NCBI GenBank assembly: GCA_028287745.1
Contig: JAQBPB010000079.1
Span: 24,681 to 88,680 of the forward strand
Source: Chloroflexota bacterium
Lineage (GTDB): Bacteria > Chloroflexota > Chloroflexia > Chloroheliales > Chloroheliaceae
Reading direction: 5' to 3'
DNA length: 64,000 nt
The notes beneath the pieces are model-generated. The model had not been told where the DNA came from. It saw only the letters and a program-made list of their open reading frames with translations, and ran no database searches. This document shows, in pieces, positions 24,768-34,819 of this stretch. Within the stretch, counting starts at the first letter, position 1; the number at the start of each line of letters is the position of its first letter. The translations under genes and the position numbers were made by a program.

Positions 24768-26255
24768 ATGCCTGATGCGTTGGTGGTGCAGACAGCCGCT
24801 GGCCCGGTCCGGGGCTTGCGGCAAGGGCCGGTGTGTGCCTGGTTAGGGGTGCCTTTCGCCAGGCCGCCGGTCGGTCCCTTGCGGTTTCGCGCCCCCCAAC
24901 CGCCCGACCCCTGGACCGCCGTGCGCAATGCTACCCGCTACGGGCCGTCCTCGCTCCAGGTCCCGCTCTTGCCAGGCCTGCCAAAACCTTTTTTCCCGTC
25001 AGTTGAACCTTCCAGTGAAGATTGCCTCTATCTGAACGTCTGGTCACCCGCCGCCGATGGTGCAAAGCGGCCGGTGCTGTTCTGGATACACGGGGGCGGT
25101 TACGCGAAAGGCACCAGCCGTTACTACAACGGGGCCGAATATGCCGGCAAAGGCGATATGGTGGTCGTGACGGTCAATTACCGGCTGGGCTTGCTGGGCT
25201 TTGGTAACCTGGCCGGGCTGTTTGATGACGACCGTTTCGCCCATAATCCGGGCTTGCTCGACCAGGTTGTGGCCCTGAAGTGGGTCCGGGAAAATATAGA
25301 GCGGTTCGGTGGCGACCCCGGCCGGGTAACTATCGCCGGGGAGTCAGCCGGGGCCGGTTCAGCCTCGCTTTTGATGTTGATGAAGGAAACCGCCGGGCTT
25401 TTCCACGGGGCCATCCACCAGAGCGGGGCGCCCAACCAGGCCACCACCTGGGGCGTCAGCCTGGAAATTGCCCGCCAGTTTACAAAGTTGCTGGGGATAG
25501 GCCGGGATAACCGCGACCGGCTGTGGACCCTGCCGCCTGCCGACCTGCTCAAGGCCCAGGTGTCCCTGAACCGGGTGCGCCCTGAGAATTTTAATACCTG
25601 CCCATATATGGACGGCCAGCTCTTTCCGGCCAATTCACAGGAATTTAGCAACCTGCAAAGTCACCCGGTGCCGCTCCTGACCGGCACGAACGCCGATGAA
25701 TATACCCTGTTCACCTTACCAGGCCTTAAAAGGGTGGCCCAGACCCGCGCCGGTATTCTCAACTCGCTGAACAAAAATTACAGTGGGGCAACGTTGGACC
25801 GCCTGCTGGCAGAGTACCCGGACAACCCGGCCGGGACCATGGACCTGGGCTGCGATAAGATTTTCCGTATACCGTCCGAGCATTTCGCCGAGCGGCACTC
25901 GGCCCATTCGCCAACCTGGCGCTACCGCTTTGAATATTCGGACCACTTGTTCAAGAAGCGCCTGGGAGCTTTTCACGCCCTGGAACTTTTATTCACCTGG
26001 CCGTCAATTAAGTCTGAAAAATTCAGGACCATTTTTTACGGTAAAGAACGCCTGCCCCGGGTGGATGCCCTGGCCGACCGGATGAAGCGGCACTGGATTT
26101 CTTTTATAAGGGAGGGGTGTCCTGAAAGCAATTGGCCGGAATATAACACCTTTACTCACACCAATTACATTTTCAACCTGACCGACTCACTGGCGAATGA
26201 CCCGGAAAGCGCCCGGCGCAAAGCCTGGGAAGGCATAAATATACTTCAATTTTAA
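24768..26255 (+). CDS. Type-B carboxylesterase
   Basis: Serine esterase of the carboxylesterase/cholinesterase family (PnbA-like), hydrolysing carboxylic esters. The 495 residues have SEDCLYLNVW, the oxyanion HGGGYAKG, the nucleophile elbow GESAGAGSA, and the Asn-Ala-Asp-Glu pattern (GTNADEYTLF) before the catalytic Glu/Asp region. The catalytic His is likely in FHALELLF. There is no signal peptide, so it is probably cytoplasmic. TAGGAG precedes the ATG. The gene stands alone, downstream of the broken permease. Confidence 0.9.
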   Translation: MPDALVVQTAAGPVRGLRQGPVCAWLGVPFARPPVGPLRFRAPQPPDPWTAVRNATRYGPSSLQVPLLPGLPKPFFPSVEPSSEDCLYLNVWSPAADGAKRPVLFWIHGGGYAKGTSRYYNGAEYAGKGDMVVVTVNYRLGLLGFGNLAGLFDDDRFAHNPGLLDQVVALKWVRENIERFGGDPGRVTIAGESAGAGSASLLMLMKETAGLFHGAIHQSGAPNQATTWGVSLEIARQFTKLLGIGRDNRDRLWTLPPADLLKAQVSLNRVRPENFNTCPYMDGQLFPANSQEFSNLQSHPVPLLTGTNADEYTLFTLPGLKRVAQTRAGILNSLNKNYSGATLDRLLAEYPDNPAGTMDLGCDKIFRIPSEHFAERHSAHSPTWRYRFEYSDHLFKKRLGAFHALELLFTWPSIKSEKFRTIFYGKERLPRVDALADRMKRHWISFIREGCPESNWPEYNTFTHTNYIFNLTDSLANDPESARRKAWEGINILQF

Positions 26256-26316
26256 ATCAAAGGTGTTCTGTTACAGGCCTGGAGGCCATGCCTTATGTCT
26301 GTCCGTCAGGGCAGCA

Positions 26317-27918
26317 CTAAAACTGCCTGACCACGTACCAGGTGCTGTCTTTGGCGTATACTTTATACCAGGTAAAATCGGCCTTATCTTTCACGGCATA
26401 TATCTCAGTTGCCCCGGCCAGTTCTTCCGGGGCGATAGTATCGAAGTTATATTTACCCAGCTTTGAAACCGGCTGCCAGCCACTGGCCGAGCCGCGGCCG
26501 CTATTATTCTCGGCATAATTGTACTGCCGGGGGTCCTTTTCAGAATAGAATAAATAATAGATGTAGGGCGAATTGGTGCGCGTATCCACTTTGACCGAAC
26601 TAAATTTTGAGTCATTTTCCAGTAAATATTCCTGGTAGTCCCTGACCCCGTATTGAAAGCCCTGGGCGGTAATTTCAGGGTAGTAATTAAAGTATAGATT
26701 GCTGAAATTAAGCAGGTAAACGGCTGCAATCGCCCAGACCCCGGCATACAGGCAAACGGCAATTACCCTTTTCTTTACCAGGTTTAAAAGGGCCGCCAGT
26801 CCTATAACCGAAAAAATAATCAGCAGCGGAAAGCCGTGAATGACTCGCGTGTTGTAATAGTAGTCAATGGTTAAAGAGGCTGCGATAGGGTAGATAAAGA
26901 GCCAGGCCAGTAGCAGGACAGAAACCGGCTTCGGGATAATAAACGGCTTCTGTGAAAACAGGGAGTAGATACAAAATACTATCCCGGCATAGTAGAAAAC
27001 CGCTAAAAAGTTATAGGCCACTATCCCCTTACCGAAATTGAAATCCAGCTCAAAGTAAGAGATATAGCGGCTGGAAAACTCAAGGACCGGGTTGCTTTTC
27101 AGTGAGAAAATTGAGACTGCGCTGAACCGAAAATTGTATTTCCCAGGGTCGAGCAGGGTTAGCAGGTAGATAGGCGAAACCAGCAGCAGGTAAGGAACCC
27201 CGATGATTAAATACTTCTGAATTAACTGCTTCCAGGGCAGCTTTTTTGCCAGGTCCACCAGGCAGAAAGCCCCTAAAAGCATTGGGATAAACATTTTCTG
27301 GGTCGGGTAGGAATAGGTTGCCAGGACCGCCGCCAGGGTTATCAGGCCGTACTTCCACAACCGGGGTTGAGTGTCCGGCACCAGGCAAAAAGCCGCCAGG
27401 AGTAATAGAAGGAAAAAGCAGACTATATTGGGCGGGATGGCCCAGCGCGAAGATATGATGTGCCAGGGCATTATGCTGAGTAAGAAGCTGGCAAGCAGGG
27501 CCAGGTCCTTGCGGGCGGTGAAGTTTTTTACCAGCAGGTACATCAAAAAGACCGAGGCAACCCCGGCCAGGGCCACCGGCAAGCGGACGCTAAACTCGGA
27601 AAGGCCCAGCAGCCAGACAAAAGGGACGGTCAGGTATGTCAGGGCCGGTGAGGCCCAGTCCCCATAAGACTCCAGCATTGGCGGTAGGAAATTCCCGTGA
27701 TGGTCGCGCAGGGTATGGGCGATGGCGAAAGCATCCACGCCGTTGACCGCTTCATCATTATTCAGCCCGGCCGGGACTGTAGAAAGGTTGTAGAGTCGCA
27801 GGAAAAGGGCCAGCGAGAGGTTCATGAACATAAAAATAAAGGCGTAATTTTCCTTCAGGAAGGTTAAAGCGGCTTTATTTTCAAAACTTTTCAGGGTAGT
27901 GGCGCGGGAAAATTGCAT
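26317..27918 (-). CDS. ArnT/PMT-like membrane glycosyltransferase
   Basis: Polytopic GT-C glycosyltransferase of the GT39/GT83 type, which transfers sugars from polyprenyl-linked donors outside the membrane. The 533 residues have about eleven hydrophobic segments. The first loop holds the diagnostic acidic motif in GLNNDEAVNG after the first helix. SPALTYLTVPFVWLLG and ISSRWAIPPN also fit the family. A soluble C-terminal domain of about 120 residues follows the last helix. The start SD is weak. Donor and acceptor are unknown, and it is monocistronic. Confidence 0.82.
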   Translation of the reverse strand: MQFSRATTLKSFENKAALTFLKENYAFIFMFMNLSLALFLRLYNLSTVPAGLNNDEAVNGVDAFAIAHTLRDHHGNFLPPMLESYGDWASPALTYLTVPFVWLLGLSEFSVRLPVALAGVASVFLMYLLVKNFTARKDLALLASFLLSIMPWHIISSRWAIPPNIVCFFLLLLLAAFCLVPDTQPRLWKYGLITLAAVLATYSYPTQKMFIPMLLGAFCLVDLAKKLPWKQLIQKYLIIGVPYLLLVSPIYLLTLLDPGKYNFRFSAVSIFSLKSNPVLEFSSRYISYFELDFNFGKGIVAYNFLAVFYYAGIVFCIYSLFSQKPFIIPKPVSVLLLAWLFIYPIAASLTIDYYYNTRVIHGFPLLIIFSVIGLAALLNLVKKRVIAVCLYAGVWAIAAVYLLNFSNLYFNYYPEITAQGFQYGVRDYQEYLLENDSKFSSVKVDTRTNSPYIYYLFYSEKDPRQYNYAENNSGRGSASGWQPVSKLGKYNFDTIAPEELAGATEIYAVKDKADFTWYKVYAKDSTWYVVRQF

Positions 27919-28126
27919 TTTGGCTTGTTTAATCTGCTTCTGGTTATTAAATCCTGTTTCTTTGAAGTTTAACCGGGTTGCTACTGCCCAATATAAGCTA
28001 CACCGGGTAAAAGTAATATAGTCTATTGTTCCTATTTGCTCAAGCGGGTAAAAACCCGCCTGGCGGAACCGGCTTTGGAACCCGGGGAATGCTAAGCCGA
28101 AGCTAATTATTAAAAAGGGGGAAATA

Positions 28127-28152
28127 AAAATTCCGGGTGCAGCCCGGAATTT
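28127..28152 (-). terminator. Terminator after htpG
   Basis: ATTCCGGG and CCCGGAAT form the stem. Read on the minus strand it is followed by TTTTTATTTC, 24 or more bases beyond the htpG stop. Confidence 0.8.
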
Positions 28153-28175
28153 CCTTATTTAGATCTGGTGCAAAA

Positions 28176-30068
28176 CTATTTGTCGCTAAGGGCCACCAGC
28201 AGGCCGTTCAGGCGGCTGACGAAGGCCATCGGGTCTTCCAGTTCGCCGCCGTCGGTCAGGACCGCCTGTTCAAAGAGGATATAACTCCAGTCCTTGAAGC
28301 GTTCCTGGTCCTCGACCGTCCGCAAGCGTTCGACAATCGGGTGCTGCGGGTTGATTTCGAAGATCGGTTTGCTGGAAGGCAGGTTCTGGCCGGTCGCCTT
28401 CAAGATGCGTTTGAAGCTTTCGTCCAGGTCGTTTTCATCGCCCACAATACAGGAAGGCGAAGAAGTCAGGCGGTTGGTAACCCGCACTTCTTTGACCTTG
28501 TCGGACAGGACGCTTTGCAGCCGGTCGGTCAGCTCTTTGAACTCGCTGGCGGTCTTTTCCTGGGCGGCTTTGGTTTCTTCATCGTCCAGCTTGTCCAGTT
28601 CCAGATCACCTTTGGCGATAGACTGGATTGGCTTGCCCTGGTACTCGGTCAGGCTGGAAACTACCCAGTTGTCCACCAGGTCGGTCAGGAGCAGGACTTC
28701 CACGCCTTTTTGCCGGAAGATTTCCAGCAGGGGGCTGTTTTTAGCGGCGGCGTAGCTGTCGGCGGTCAGGTAGTAGATTTTCTCCTGGCCCTCTTTCATG
28801 CGACCGATGTAGTCGTCAAGGGATACATCCTGGGTTTCACTGTTGTTCTGGGTCGAGGCGAAACGCAGCAGCCTGGCGATAGACTCGCGGTTGGCCGTAT
28901 CTTCGGGAATACCTTCCTTGAGGACTTTACCAAATTCTTTCCAGAAAGTGGCGTACTTATCCTTCTCCCTGGTAGCCATATCGTCCAGCAGGCCCAGGAT
29001 CTTCTTGACCGCCCCGGCCCGGATATTGTCAACCAGCCTGTTTTGCTGCAAAATCTCGCGGGAGACGTTCAACGGCAGGTCGTTGGAGTCGATGACACCG
29101 CGTACAAACCGCAGGTAGGTGGGCATCAACTTCTCGGCATCGTCCATAATAAAGATGCGCCGGACATACAGTTTGACCCCGTGGCGGGCGTCCCGGTTCC
29201 ACATATCGAAAGGCGGCTGGGTCGGGACATACAGCAGCATAGTGTATTCCTGCTTGCCTTCCATCCGGGCGTGGACCCAGGCCAGCGGCTCGGACCAGTC
29301 GTGCGAAACGTGCTTGTAGAATTCCTTGTATTCCTCGGCGGTAATTTCGCTCTTGGAGCGGGTCCAGAGGGCTGACGCCTTGTTTACGGTTTCTTCGGTC
29401 GCTTCTTCGCCTTCCGCCGCCGCTTTCGGCATTACAATCGGCAGGGTGATATGGTCGGAGTACTTGGTTATAATCGAGCGCAGGCGGTACTCGCTCAGCA
29501 GTTCGTCTTCGTCCTCGCGCAGGTGCAAAGTAACTTCGGTGCCGCGCTGCGGGCGTTCGACATTTTCAAGGGTGTAGTCGCCTTTGCCGGTAGATTCCCA
29601 GCGGACGCCGTGTTCGGCGCCAAGGCCCGCCCGGCGGGTCAGCAGGGTAACTTTGTCGGCCACGATAAAAGAAGAATAGAAACCAACCCCGAACTGGCCG
29701 ATCAGGTTGGCATCCTTGCGCTGGTCCCCGGTCAGGGCCTGGAAGAACTCGCGGGTGCCGGACTTGGCAATAGTACCGATATTTTCGATTACTTCCTGGC
29801 GGGACATCCCAATGCCGTTATCGGCAATGGTAATCGTGCGGGCTTCTTTGTCGAAAGAGACCCGTATTTTAAGCTCGCTATCATTTTCATAGAGGGCGGC
29901 GTCGGAAAGAGCCTCAAAGCGCAGCTTGTCTTCGGCGTCGGAAGCATTGGAAATTAGTTCCCTTAGAAAGATTTCCTTATTGCTATAGAGCGAGTGGATC
30001 ATCAGGTCGAGAAGTTGCGTAACTTCGGCCTGAAACCCTAATGTTTCTTTTTGAGCTTCCGCGGTCAT
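28176..30068 (-). CDS. htpG: Molecular chaperone HtpG (Hsp90)
   Basis: ATP-dependent Hsp90-family chaperone. The N-terminal GHKL ATPase domain shows [19 protein letters not shown], the GTIAKSGT lid and GQFGVGFYS. The middle domain shows the catalytic Arg region in [17 protein letters not shown], and the C-terminal dimerisation domain follows. Total length is about 630 residues, normal for bacteria. An in-frame ATG at 30080 abuts the AGGAGG directly. The ATG at 30068, 12 bases past the SD, is therefore preferred. There is no CIRCE element upstream. Confidence 0.95.
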   Translation of the reverse strand: MTAEAQKETLGFQAEVTQLLDLMIHSLYSNKEIFLRELISNASDAEDKLRFEALSDAALYENDSELKIRVSFDKEARTITIADNGIGMSRQEVIENIGTIAKSGTREFFQALTGDQRKDANLIGQFGVGFYSSFIVADKVTLLTRRAGLGAEHGVRWESTGKGDYTLENVERPQRGTEVTLHLREDEDELLSEYRLRSIITKYSDHITLPIVMPKAAAEGEEATEETVNKASALWTRSKSEITAEEYKEFYKHVSHDWSEPLAWVHARMEGKQEYTMLLYVPTQPPFDMWNRDARHGVKLYVRRIFIMDDAEKLMPTYLRFVRGVIDSNDLPLNVSREILQQNRLVDNIRAGAVKKILGLLDDMATREKDKYATFWKEFGKVLKEGIPEDTANRESIARLLRFASTQNNSETQDVSLDDYIGRMKEGQEKIYYLTADSYAAAKNSPLLEIFRQKGVEVLLLTDLVDNWVVSSLTEYQGKPIQSIAKGDLELDKLDDEETKAAQEKTASEFKELTDRLQSVLSDKVKEVRVTNRLTSSPSCIVGDENDLDESFKRILKATGQNLPSSKPIFEINPQHPIVERLRTVEDQERFKDWSYILFEQAVLTDGGELEDPMAFVSRLNGLLVALSDK

Positions 30069-30220
30069 TTTAAAGCACATCCTCCTGAGTCAATTATTTC
30101 TTATAAAAATTACTGGCTATTTAAACTTCTACCATGTTAAAAGTTGCCCTTAAGCATAGCCATTACAAAAAGCTATGTCAACCGGCAATTACTCCTCATA
30201 TATTTATAACTTAATCCCTT

Positions 30221-30260
30221 GTTAGATTTCAATTCAAAGAGTGTTAGATTTGTGTTAGAC
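30221..30260 (+). repeat. Three GTTAGA direct repeats
   Basis: GTTAGATTT at 30221, GTTAGATTT at 30243 and GTTAGAC at 30253 lie 22 and 10 bases apart, close to whole helical turns, in the gap between htpG and the helicase gene. They could be a regulator site; no known operator was recognised. Confidence 0.3.
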
Positions 30261-30314
30261 AATCTGGAAGCGCGGCACGATGTAGATAAATGACAAAGAT
30301 TATTTTAATTGTAG

Positions 30315-30343
30315 TTTACGTCCGCGGTGTTTGCTGCTACAAT
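30315..30343 (+). promoter_or_regulatory. Probable promoter for the helicase-nuclease gene
   Basis: TTTACG (30315-30320), a 17-base spacer and TACAAT (30338-30343), about 50 bases before the ATG at 30395. Confidence 0.55.
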
Positions 30344-30394
30344 TAACGCAATTAGAACATATTAGTGGAATAATAAGAATTGATCAAAGCCTAA

Positions 30395-33300
30395 ATGCAA
30401 AATCCAACCTCTAACCCTAACCAGGCAATCGCTTTGCGCCTTGAAGCGGCCCGGCGCGATTTGCTGGACCTTGGCCTGCGCAACTCTTTGCTTAATTTCC
30501 ATTCGAAGGGCGCCCGCAGTATCGAGGTGATGGACGAATTACCGGTTGAAATCTTCCGGATGCTGGTCCGGGAAAAGAAAGCCCTGACCTTCCTGGGTGA
30601 CGCCGCCAAAGACCGGGCCAGGGCCGCCAGAAATCCCGCTCAACCGGCTCTTTTTGAACTGGCTCCATCAACAGGTGAGCGGGAAGCGCCGCGCCCGGAT
30701 GTGGCCCCGGCTAACCCGGAGGCTTCCACCATTCCACCGGACGGCCTGGAAGCGCCTCAATTTTCCTTTCCACCACCCGGCCTACATCAAACGGGAACTA
30801 CCTCGACCGGCTTTCCCGCGCCCGGTCAATCAAAACCTGGCTCAGTCCAAAACGGGTGGGATTTAAGCGCCCCGGCCCAGCATATTTCTTCACAAACTAC
30901 CGCGCCGGATGGCACCATGGTATTGCCGGGCAGTAACGGGACGGAACTGCACAGGCGGTACACTGACTCAAAGTTGCAGACGACCCTGTCTACCGATGAT
31001 TTACAAAAGCGGCTGCTGAAAATCTTTTACGATGCCCGGACCAGTATCGAGGACCAGGGGGTAAATATTCTTTACCTGGCCCTGGGCATGCTCGAATGGT
31101 ACGAGGCCGACAGCAGCGAGCAACTTCGCCGGGCGCCGCTTCTGCTAATCCCGGTGGAAATCGTGCGTAAGGATGTCCGGGACCGCTTCACCTTGCGCTA
31201 CACCGAAGAAGACCTGGGCCATAACCTTTCCCTGGAAAACAAGCTCAAAGCCGATTTTGGCCTGACCCTGCCGCATTTGCCCGAACTGGAAAAACTGGAA
31301 CTGGAGCCCTATTACACGGAAGTTGAACAGGCCGTGACCGGGCCGCGCCGCTGGCGGGTGGACCGGCAGGCTATTTCGCTGGGTTTCTTTTCCTTCGCCA
31401 AACAGGTGCTTTATAAAGACCTGGACCCGGCAGGCTGGCCGGAAGGGGAAAGCCCCCTTGAACACCCCATTCTGAACGGCCTATTTTTGGGCGGCCTGGC
31501 TGAACCGGCCAACCCGATACCGGAAGGTGCTTCGCTCGACCGCTACCTGACCCCGGCCGACCTGAACCTGGTGCTGGACGCCGATAGTTCGCAAGTGCTG
31601 GCCCTGGTGGACGTTAACCATGGCCGCAACCTGGTCATTCATGGCCCGCCGGGCACCGGCAAATCTCAGACTATTACCAACCTGATTGCCCAGGCGCTGG
31701 GCGAAGGAAAAACGGTCCTGTTTGTGGCCGAGAAAATGGCCGCCCTGGAAGTGGTCAAGCGGCGGCTGGACAGCCTGGGCCTGGGTGAGGCCTGCCTGGA
31801 ACTGCACAGTCACAAGGCCAAGAAGAAAGCGGTCCTGGACAACCTGGCCCGTACACTTAACCCTTCTTCCCGGCCGACCCTGGACTCTTTTGAACAGGAA
31901 CTGGCCCTCTTGACGGCTAACCGGGACCGCTTGAACGATTACACCGCAGCTGTAAATACGCCGGTCCATGACAGCCGCAAGACGCCTTTTCAAATTTTGG
32001 GCGAAATAATCCGCCTGAACCGCGTACAATCAAGCCAGAGCTTGCCCCGGTTGCCCTTTAACGGCCCGCGCGAGTGGTCCTGGTCCGAATATGTCCGGCT
32101 CAAAGCCCTGGTCGAAGAACTGGCCGGGCTTTTCCGGGCGATTGGCGCTCCGGTCAGGCATCCTTTCTGGGGCAGCCAGCGCGCGACGCTCGGTCTGCGC
32201 GAGCGGCAAGAGCTGTTGGAAGCCCTGCGCGAGGCGCTTGCGGCGGTAGAGCAGCTGCGGCTAACTTCGGAGCGGGTAGCCCTGCCGCTAAAGCTGCCGG
32301 TGCCGGAACGCCCCTGGGAGTTCAGGTTATCTCCGCTGCTCCAGGCCAGCCCACCGCTCTACGGGTTGAACCTGGACGCGCCGGAATGGCTGGACCAGGC
32401 CGGACCGCTACAGCAGCTTTTAAGCCTGGGGCCGCAGTTGACCGGCCTTTACCGGCAGTACGAAAGCTTGGTCAGGCCGGAAGCCTGGACCCAGGACCTT
32501 ACCACGTTAAAAGAAAGCCTGGAAAAGTACGGCCCGAAATTCTGGCGCGGCCTGGCCGGACCCTATAGGAAGGCCAAAGCTCACCTGGCGTCGCTCCTGA
32601 CCGGCCCGCTTCCCGCCGAAGCAGGGCAACTGGCCCTGGTTAACGACCTGATTAAGGCGCAACAACTGCGGGCAACCTGGGACAGCACCCAGGGTCTGGG
32701 CGCGTTTCTCTACCGGGTAAACTGGCAGGGCCTTAACAGTGATTGGCCGGGACTGGCAGCCCAGGCGGCCTTTGCGGCCCAATTGCACCAGGCCGTGCGG
32801 CAGGGCGAAGGCCCGGCTTCGTTATTCTCTTTCCTGGTCGCGCAACCGGACCTGTCCCTGTTTAAACAGAGCTTGCTCGACTTTGACCTGGCTATCGCCG
32901 CGCATTTGAATGCCACCCGTCAGGTTGTGGATTTGCTCGAACTGGATGAAACGAGCCGGTTTGGTCAGGCCGGGCCGCTGCAGGTCCAGCCTTACGCCGC
33001 CCAGCTTAAAGTTTTGAGCGATTGGCAGACCTACCTGGGCCACTGGCCGGAAATGGTCAGTTACAATGACCTGGCCCGGCGCTGCCAGGAAGCCGGGCTG
33101 GAAGCCTATACCAGGGCTGCCGATAGCTGGCCGGAAGCAGGGCAATTCCTGGAAACAACTTTTGAAAAGAACTGGCTGGAAGGGCTGCTCGACCTGGCCT
33201 ACCGGGAACGGCGGCCGTTGAACCTGTTCCAGCGCGAGGGCCACGAACAGGTCATCAGCCAGTTCCGCCGCCTGGACCGCCAGATAATGGACCACAACCG

Positions 33301-34792
33301 GGCGAAACTGGCCCTCTTAAATGCCCGCAAGGTCGGGAAGGTCTGGCAATCTACCGAAAAAGCTTCGCTGGCCCAGTTGCGGGTCCTGAAACGGGAGATT
33401 GAAAAAAAGACCCGCCATATCGCTATCCGCAAGTTGTTAAAGACTGCCGGGCCGGTGGTCCAGGCCATCAAGCCGGTCTTTATGATGAGTCCGCTTTCGG
33501 TGGCGGCCTACCTGACGCCGGGCGAGATGAAATTCGACCTGGTAATCTTTGACGAAGCCAGCCAGGTCCGACCAGCCGACGCCTTTGGGGCTATCTTGCG
33601 GGGCAATCAACTGGTCGTGGCCGGGGACGACCGGCAGTTACCGCCCAGCAGTTTCTTTGAGCGGTTGACCCAGGACGGCGGCGCGGCCAGCGAAGATGAC
33701 GAATTTGACGAGGAATTAGCTTCGGCCAATACCAGCGGGGATTTTGAAAGTATCCTGACCTTGTTCAAGACGGTAACCCAGCCGCGCATGCTGCGCTGGC
33801 ACTACCGCAGCCGCCACGAGTCGCTAATCGCGGTTTCCAATTCGGAGTTTTATGAGAATAAACTGATTATCTTCCCCAGCCCGGATAACGCCCGGCTGCA
33901 TAACGGTCTGATTTACCACCACCTGCCCCAGGCCACTTACGACCGCAGTAAGAGCCGCACGAACCAGGCCGAAGCCCAGGCGGTCGCCCAGGCCGTTATG
34001 GCCCATGCCCGCCAGCACCCGGAACTGACCCTGGGCGTGGGAACTTTTAGCATGGCTCAGCGTGCGGCGGTGGTTGAGCAGTTAGAGCTTTTGCGCCGGG
34101 AAGATAGTTCCAACGAGAGCTTTTTCACGGCCTACCCGGACGAGCCTTTCTTTGTCAAAAACCTGGAAAACATCCAGGGTGACGAGCGGGACGTGATTTT
34201 AATAAGTATCGGGTATGGGCGCGACACCACCGGGAAAGTGACACTCAATTTTGGCCCCTTAACCACCAAAGGCGGCGAAAGACGCCTGAACGTGCTTATT
34301 TCTCGCGCCCGGCAGCGCTGCGAGGTCTTTACCAACCTGACCGACGATGACCTTGACCTGAACCGCACCACTTCCGAGGGCGTAAAAGCCCTTAAGACCT
34401 TCTTGAAGTACGCCAGGACCGGCGATTTGCAGGCGGGACCGCTGCCAACCGGGCGGCCTTCCGACTCGCCGTTTGAAGACGAAGTGCGGCTGGCCCTGGA
34501 AGCTCGCGGACACCGGGTAGCGGCCCAGGTCGGGCAGGCCGGGTTCTTTATTGACCTGGCCGTGATTGACCCGGAACAGCCGGGACGGTATCTTCTGGGG
34601 ATTGAGTGTGACGGCGCGACCTACCACAGCGCGCTTTCGGCCCGCGACCGCGACCGGCTGCGCCAGCAAGTGCTGGAGGGCCTGGGCTGGAAAATCCACC
34701 GGGTCTGGAGTACCGATTGGTTCAGTAACCCGGGGCGCGAAATCGAACGGCTGGAGGAAGCCATTAAAGCGAGCCGTCAGGTTACGGTTTAA
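30395..34792 (+). CDS. DUF4011-type superfamily 1 helicase fused to a C-terminal nuclease
   Basis: Large (1465 residues) ATP-dependent nucleic-acid enzyme. The N-terminus matches DUF4011 proteins (RRDLLDLGLRNSLLNFH, then LYLALGMLEWYE). A disordered Pro-rich insert of about 100 residues lies between these two parts. Walker A HGPPGTGKSQT lies near residue 415 and the SF1 Walker B FDEASQ near 1051. GDDRQLPPSSFF, WHYRSRHESL, QGDERDVI and LNVLISRAR follow as helicase motifs. Residues of about 1350-1455 look like the MTES_1575/Vsr-type PD-(D/E)xK nuclease: IDLAVID, then GIECDGATYH, then ARDRDRLR, then WSTDWF. Related proteins occur in defence islands. The gene stands alone here, so a phage-defence role is inference and DNA repair is the alternative. 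Confidence 0.87.
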   Translation: MQNPTSNPNQAIALRLEAARRDLLDLGLRNSLLNFHSKGARSIEVMDELPVEIFRMLVREKKALTFLGDAAKDRARAARNPAQPALFELAPSTGEREAPRPDVAPANPEASTIPPDGLEAPQFSFPPPGLHQTGTTSTGFPAPGQSKPGSVQNGWDLSAPAQHISSQTTAPDGTMVLPGSNGTELHRRYTDSKLQTTLSTDDLQKRLLKIFYDARTSIEDQGVNILYLALGMLEWYEADSSEQLRRAPLLLIPVEIVRKDVRDRFTLRYTEEDLGHNLSLENKLKADFGLTLPHLPELEKLELEPYYTEVEQAVTGPRRWRVDRQAISLGFFSFAKQVLYKDLDPAGWPEGESPLEHPILNGLFLGGLAEPANPIPEGASLDRYLTPADLNLVLDADSSQVLALVDVNHGRNLVIHGPPGTGKSQTITNLIAQALGEGKTVLFVAEKMAALEVVKRRLDSLGLGEACLELHSHKAKKKAVLDNLARTLNPSSRPTLDSFEQELALLTANRDRLNDYTAAVNTPVHDSRKTPFQILGEIIRLNRVQSSQSLPRLPFNGPREWSWSEYVRLKALVEELAGLFRAIGAPVRHPFWGSQRATLGLRERQELLEALREALAAVEQLRLTSERVALPLKLPVPERPWEFRLSPLLQASPPLYGLNLDAPEWLDQAGPLQQLLSLGPQLTGLYRQYESLVRPEAWTQDLTTLKESLEKYGPKFWRGLAGPYRKAKAHLASLLTGPLPAEAGQLALVNDLIKAQQLRATWDSTQGLGAFLYRVNWQGLNSDWPGLAAQAAFAAQLHQAVRQGEGPASLFSFLVAQPDLSLFKQSLLDFDLAIAAHLNATRQVVDLLELDETSRFGQAGPLQVQPYAAQLKVLSDWQTYLGHWPEMVSYNDLARRCQEAGLEAYTRAADSWPEAGQFLETTFEKNWLEGLLDLAYRERRPLNLFQREGHEQVISQFRRLDRQIMDHNRAKLALLNARKVGKVWQSTEKASLAQLRVLKREIEKKTRHIAIRKLLKTAGPVVQAIKPVFMMSPLSVAAYLTPGEMKFDLVIFDEASQVRPADAFGAILRGNQLVVAGDDRQLPPSSFFERLTQDGGAASEDDEFDEELASANTSGDFESILTLFKTVTQPRMLRWHYRSRHESLIAVSNSEFYENKLIIFPSPDNARLHNGLIYHHLPQATYDRSKSRTNQAEAQAVAQAVMAHARQHPELTLGVGTFSMAQRAAVVEQLELLRREDSSNESFFTAYPDEPFFVKNLENIQGDERDVILISIGYGRDTTGKVTLNFGPLTTKGGERRLNVLISRARQRCEVFTNLTDDDLDLNRTTSEGVKALKTFLKYARTGDLQAGPLPTGRPSDSPFEDEVRLALEARGHRVAAQVGQAGFFIDLAVIDPEQPGRYLLGIECDGATYHSALSARDRDRLRQQVLEGLGWKIHRVWSTDWFSNPGREIERLEEAIKASRQVTV

Positions 34793-34819
34793 AAGGCCAG
34801 GGGCTGTAAGAAACCTTTA

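Larger units (their letters stand above)
30069..30394. other. Divergent intergenic region with repeats and a promoter
   Basis: 326 AT-rich bases between htpG and the helicase-nuclease gene. It contains three GTTAGA repeats (30221-30258) and a promoter toward the helicase (30315-30343), listed separately. Confidence 0.5.

Noticed and set aside
28137..29375. 412-codon open frame opposite htpG
   Set aside because: HtpG on the other strand is unmistakable, so this is a shadow.
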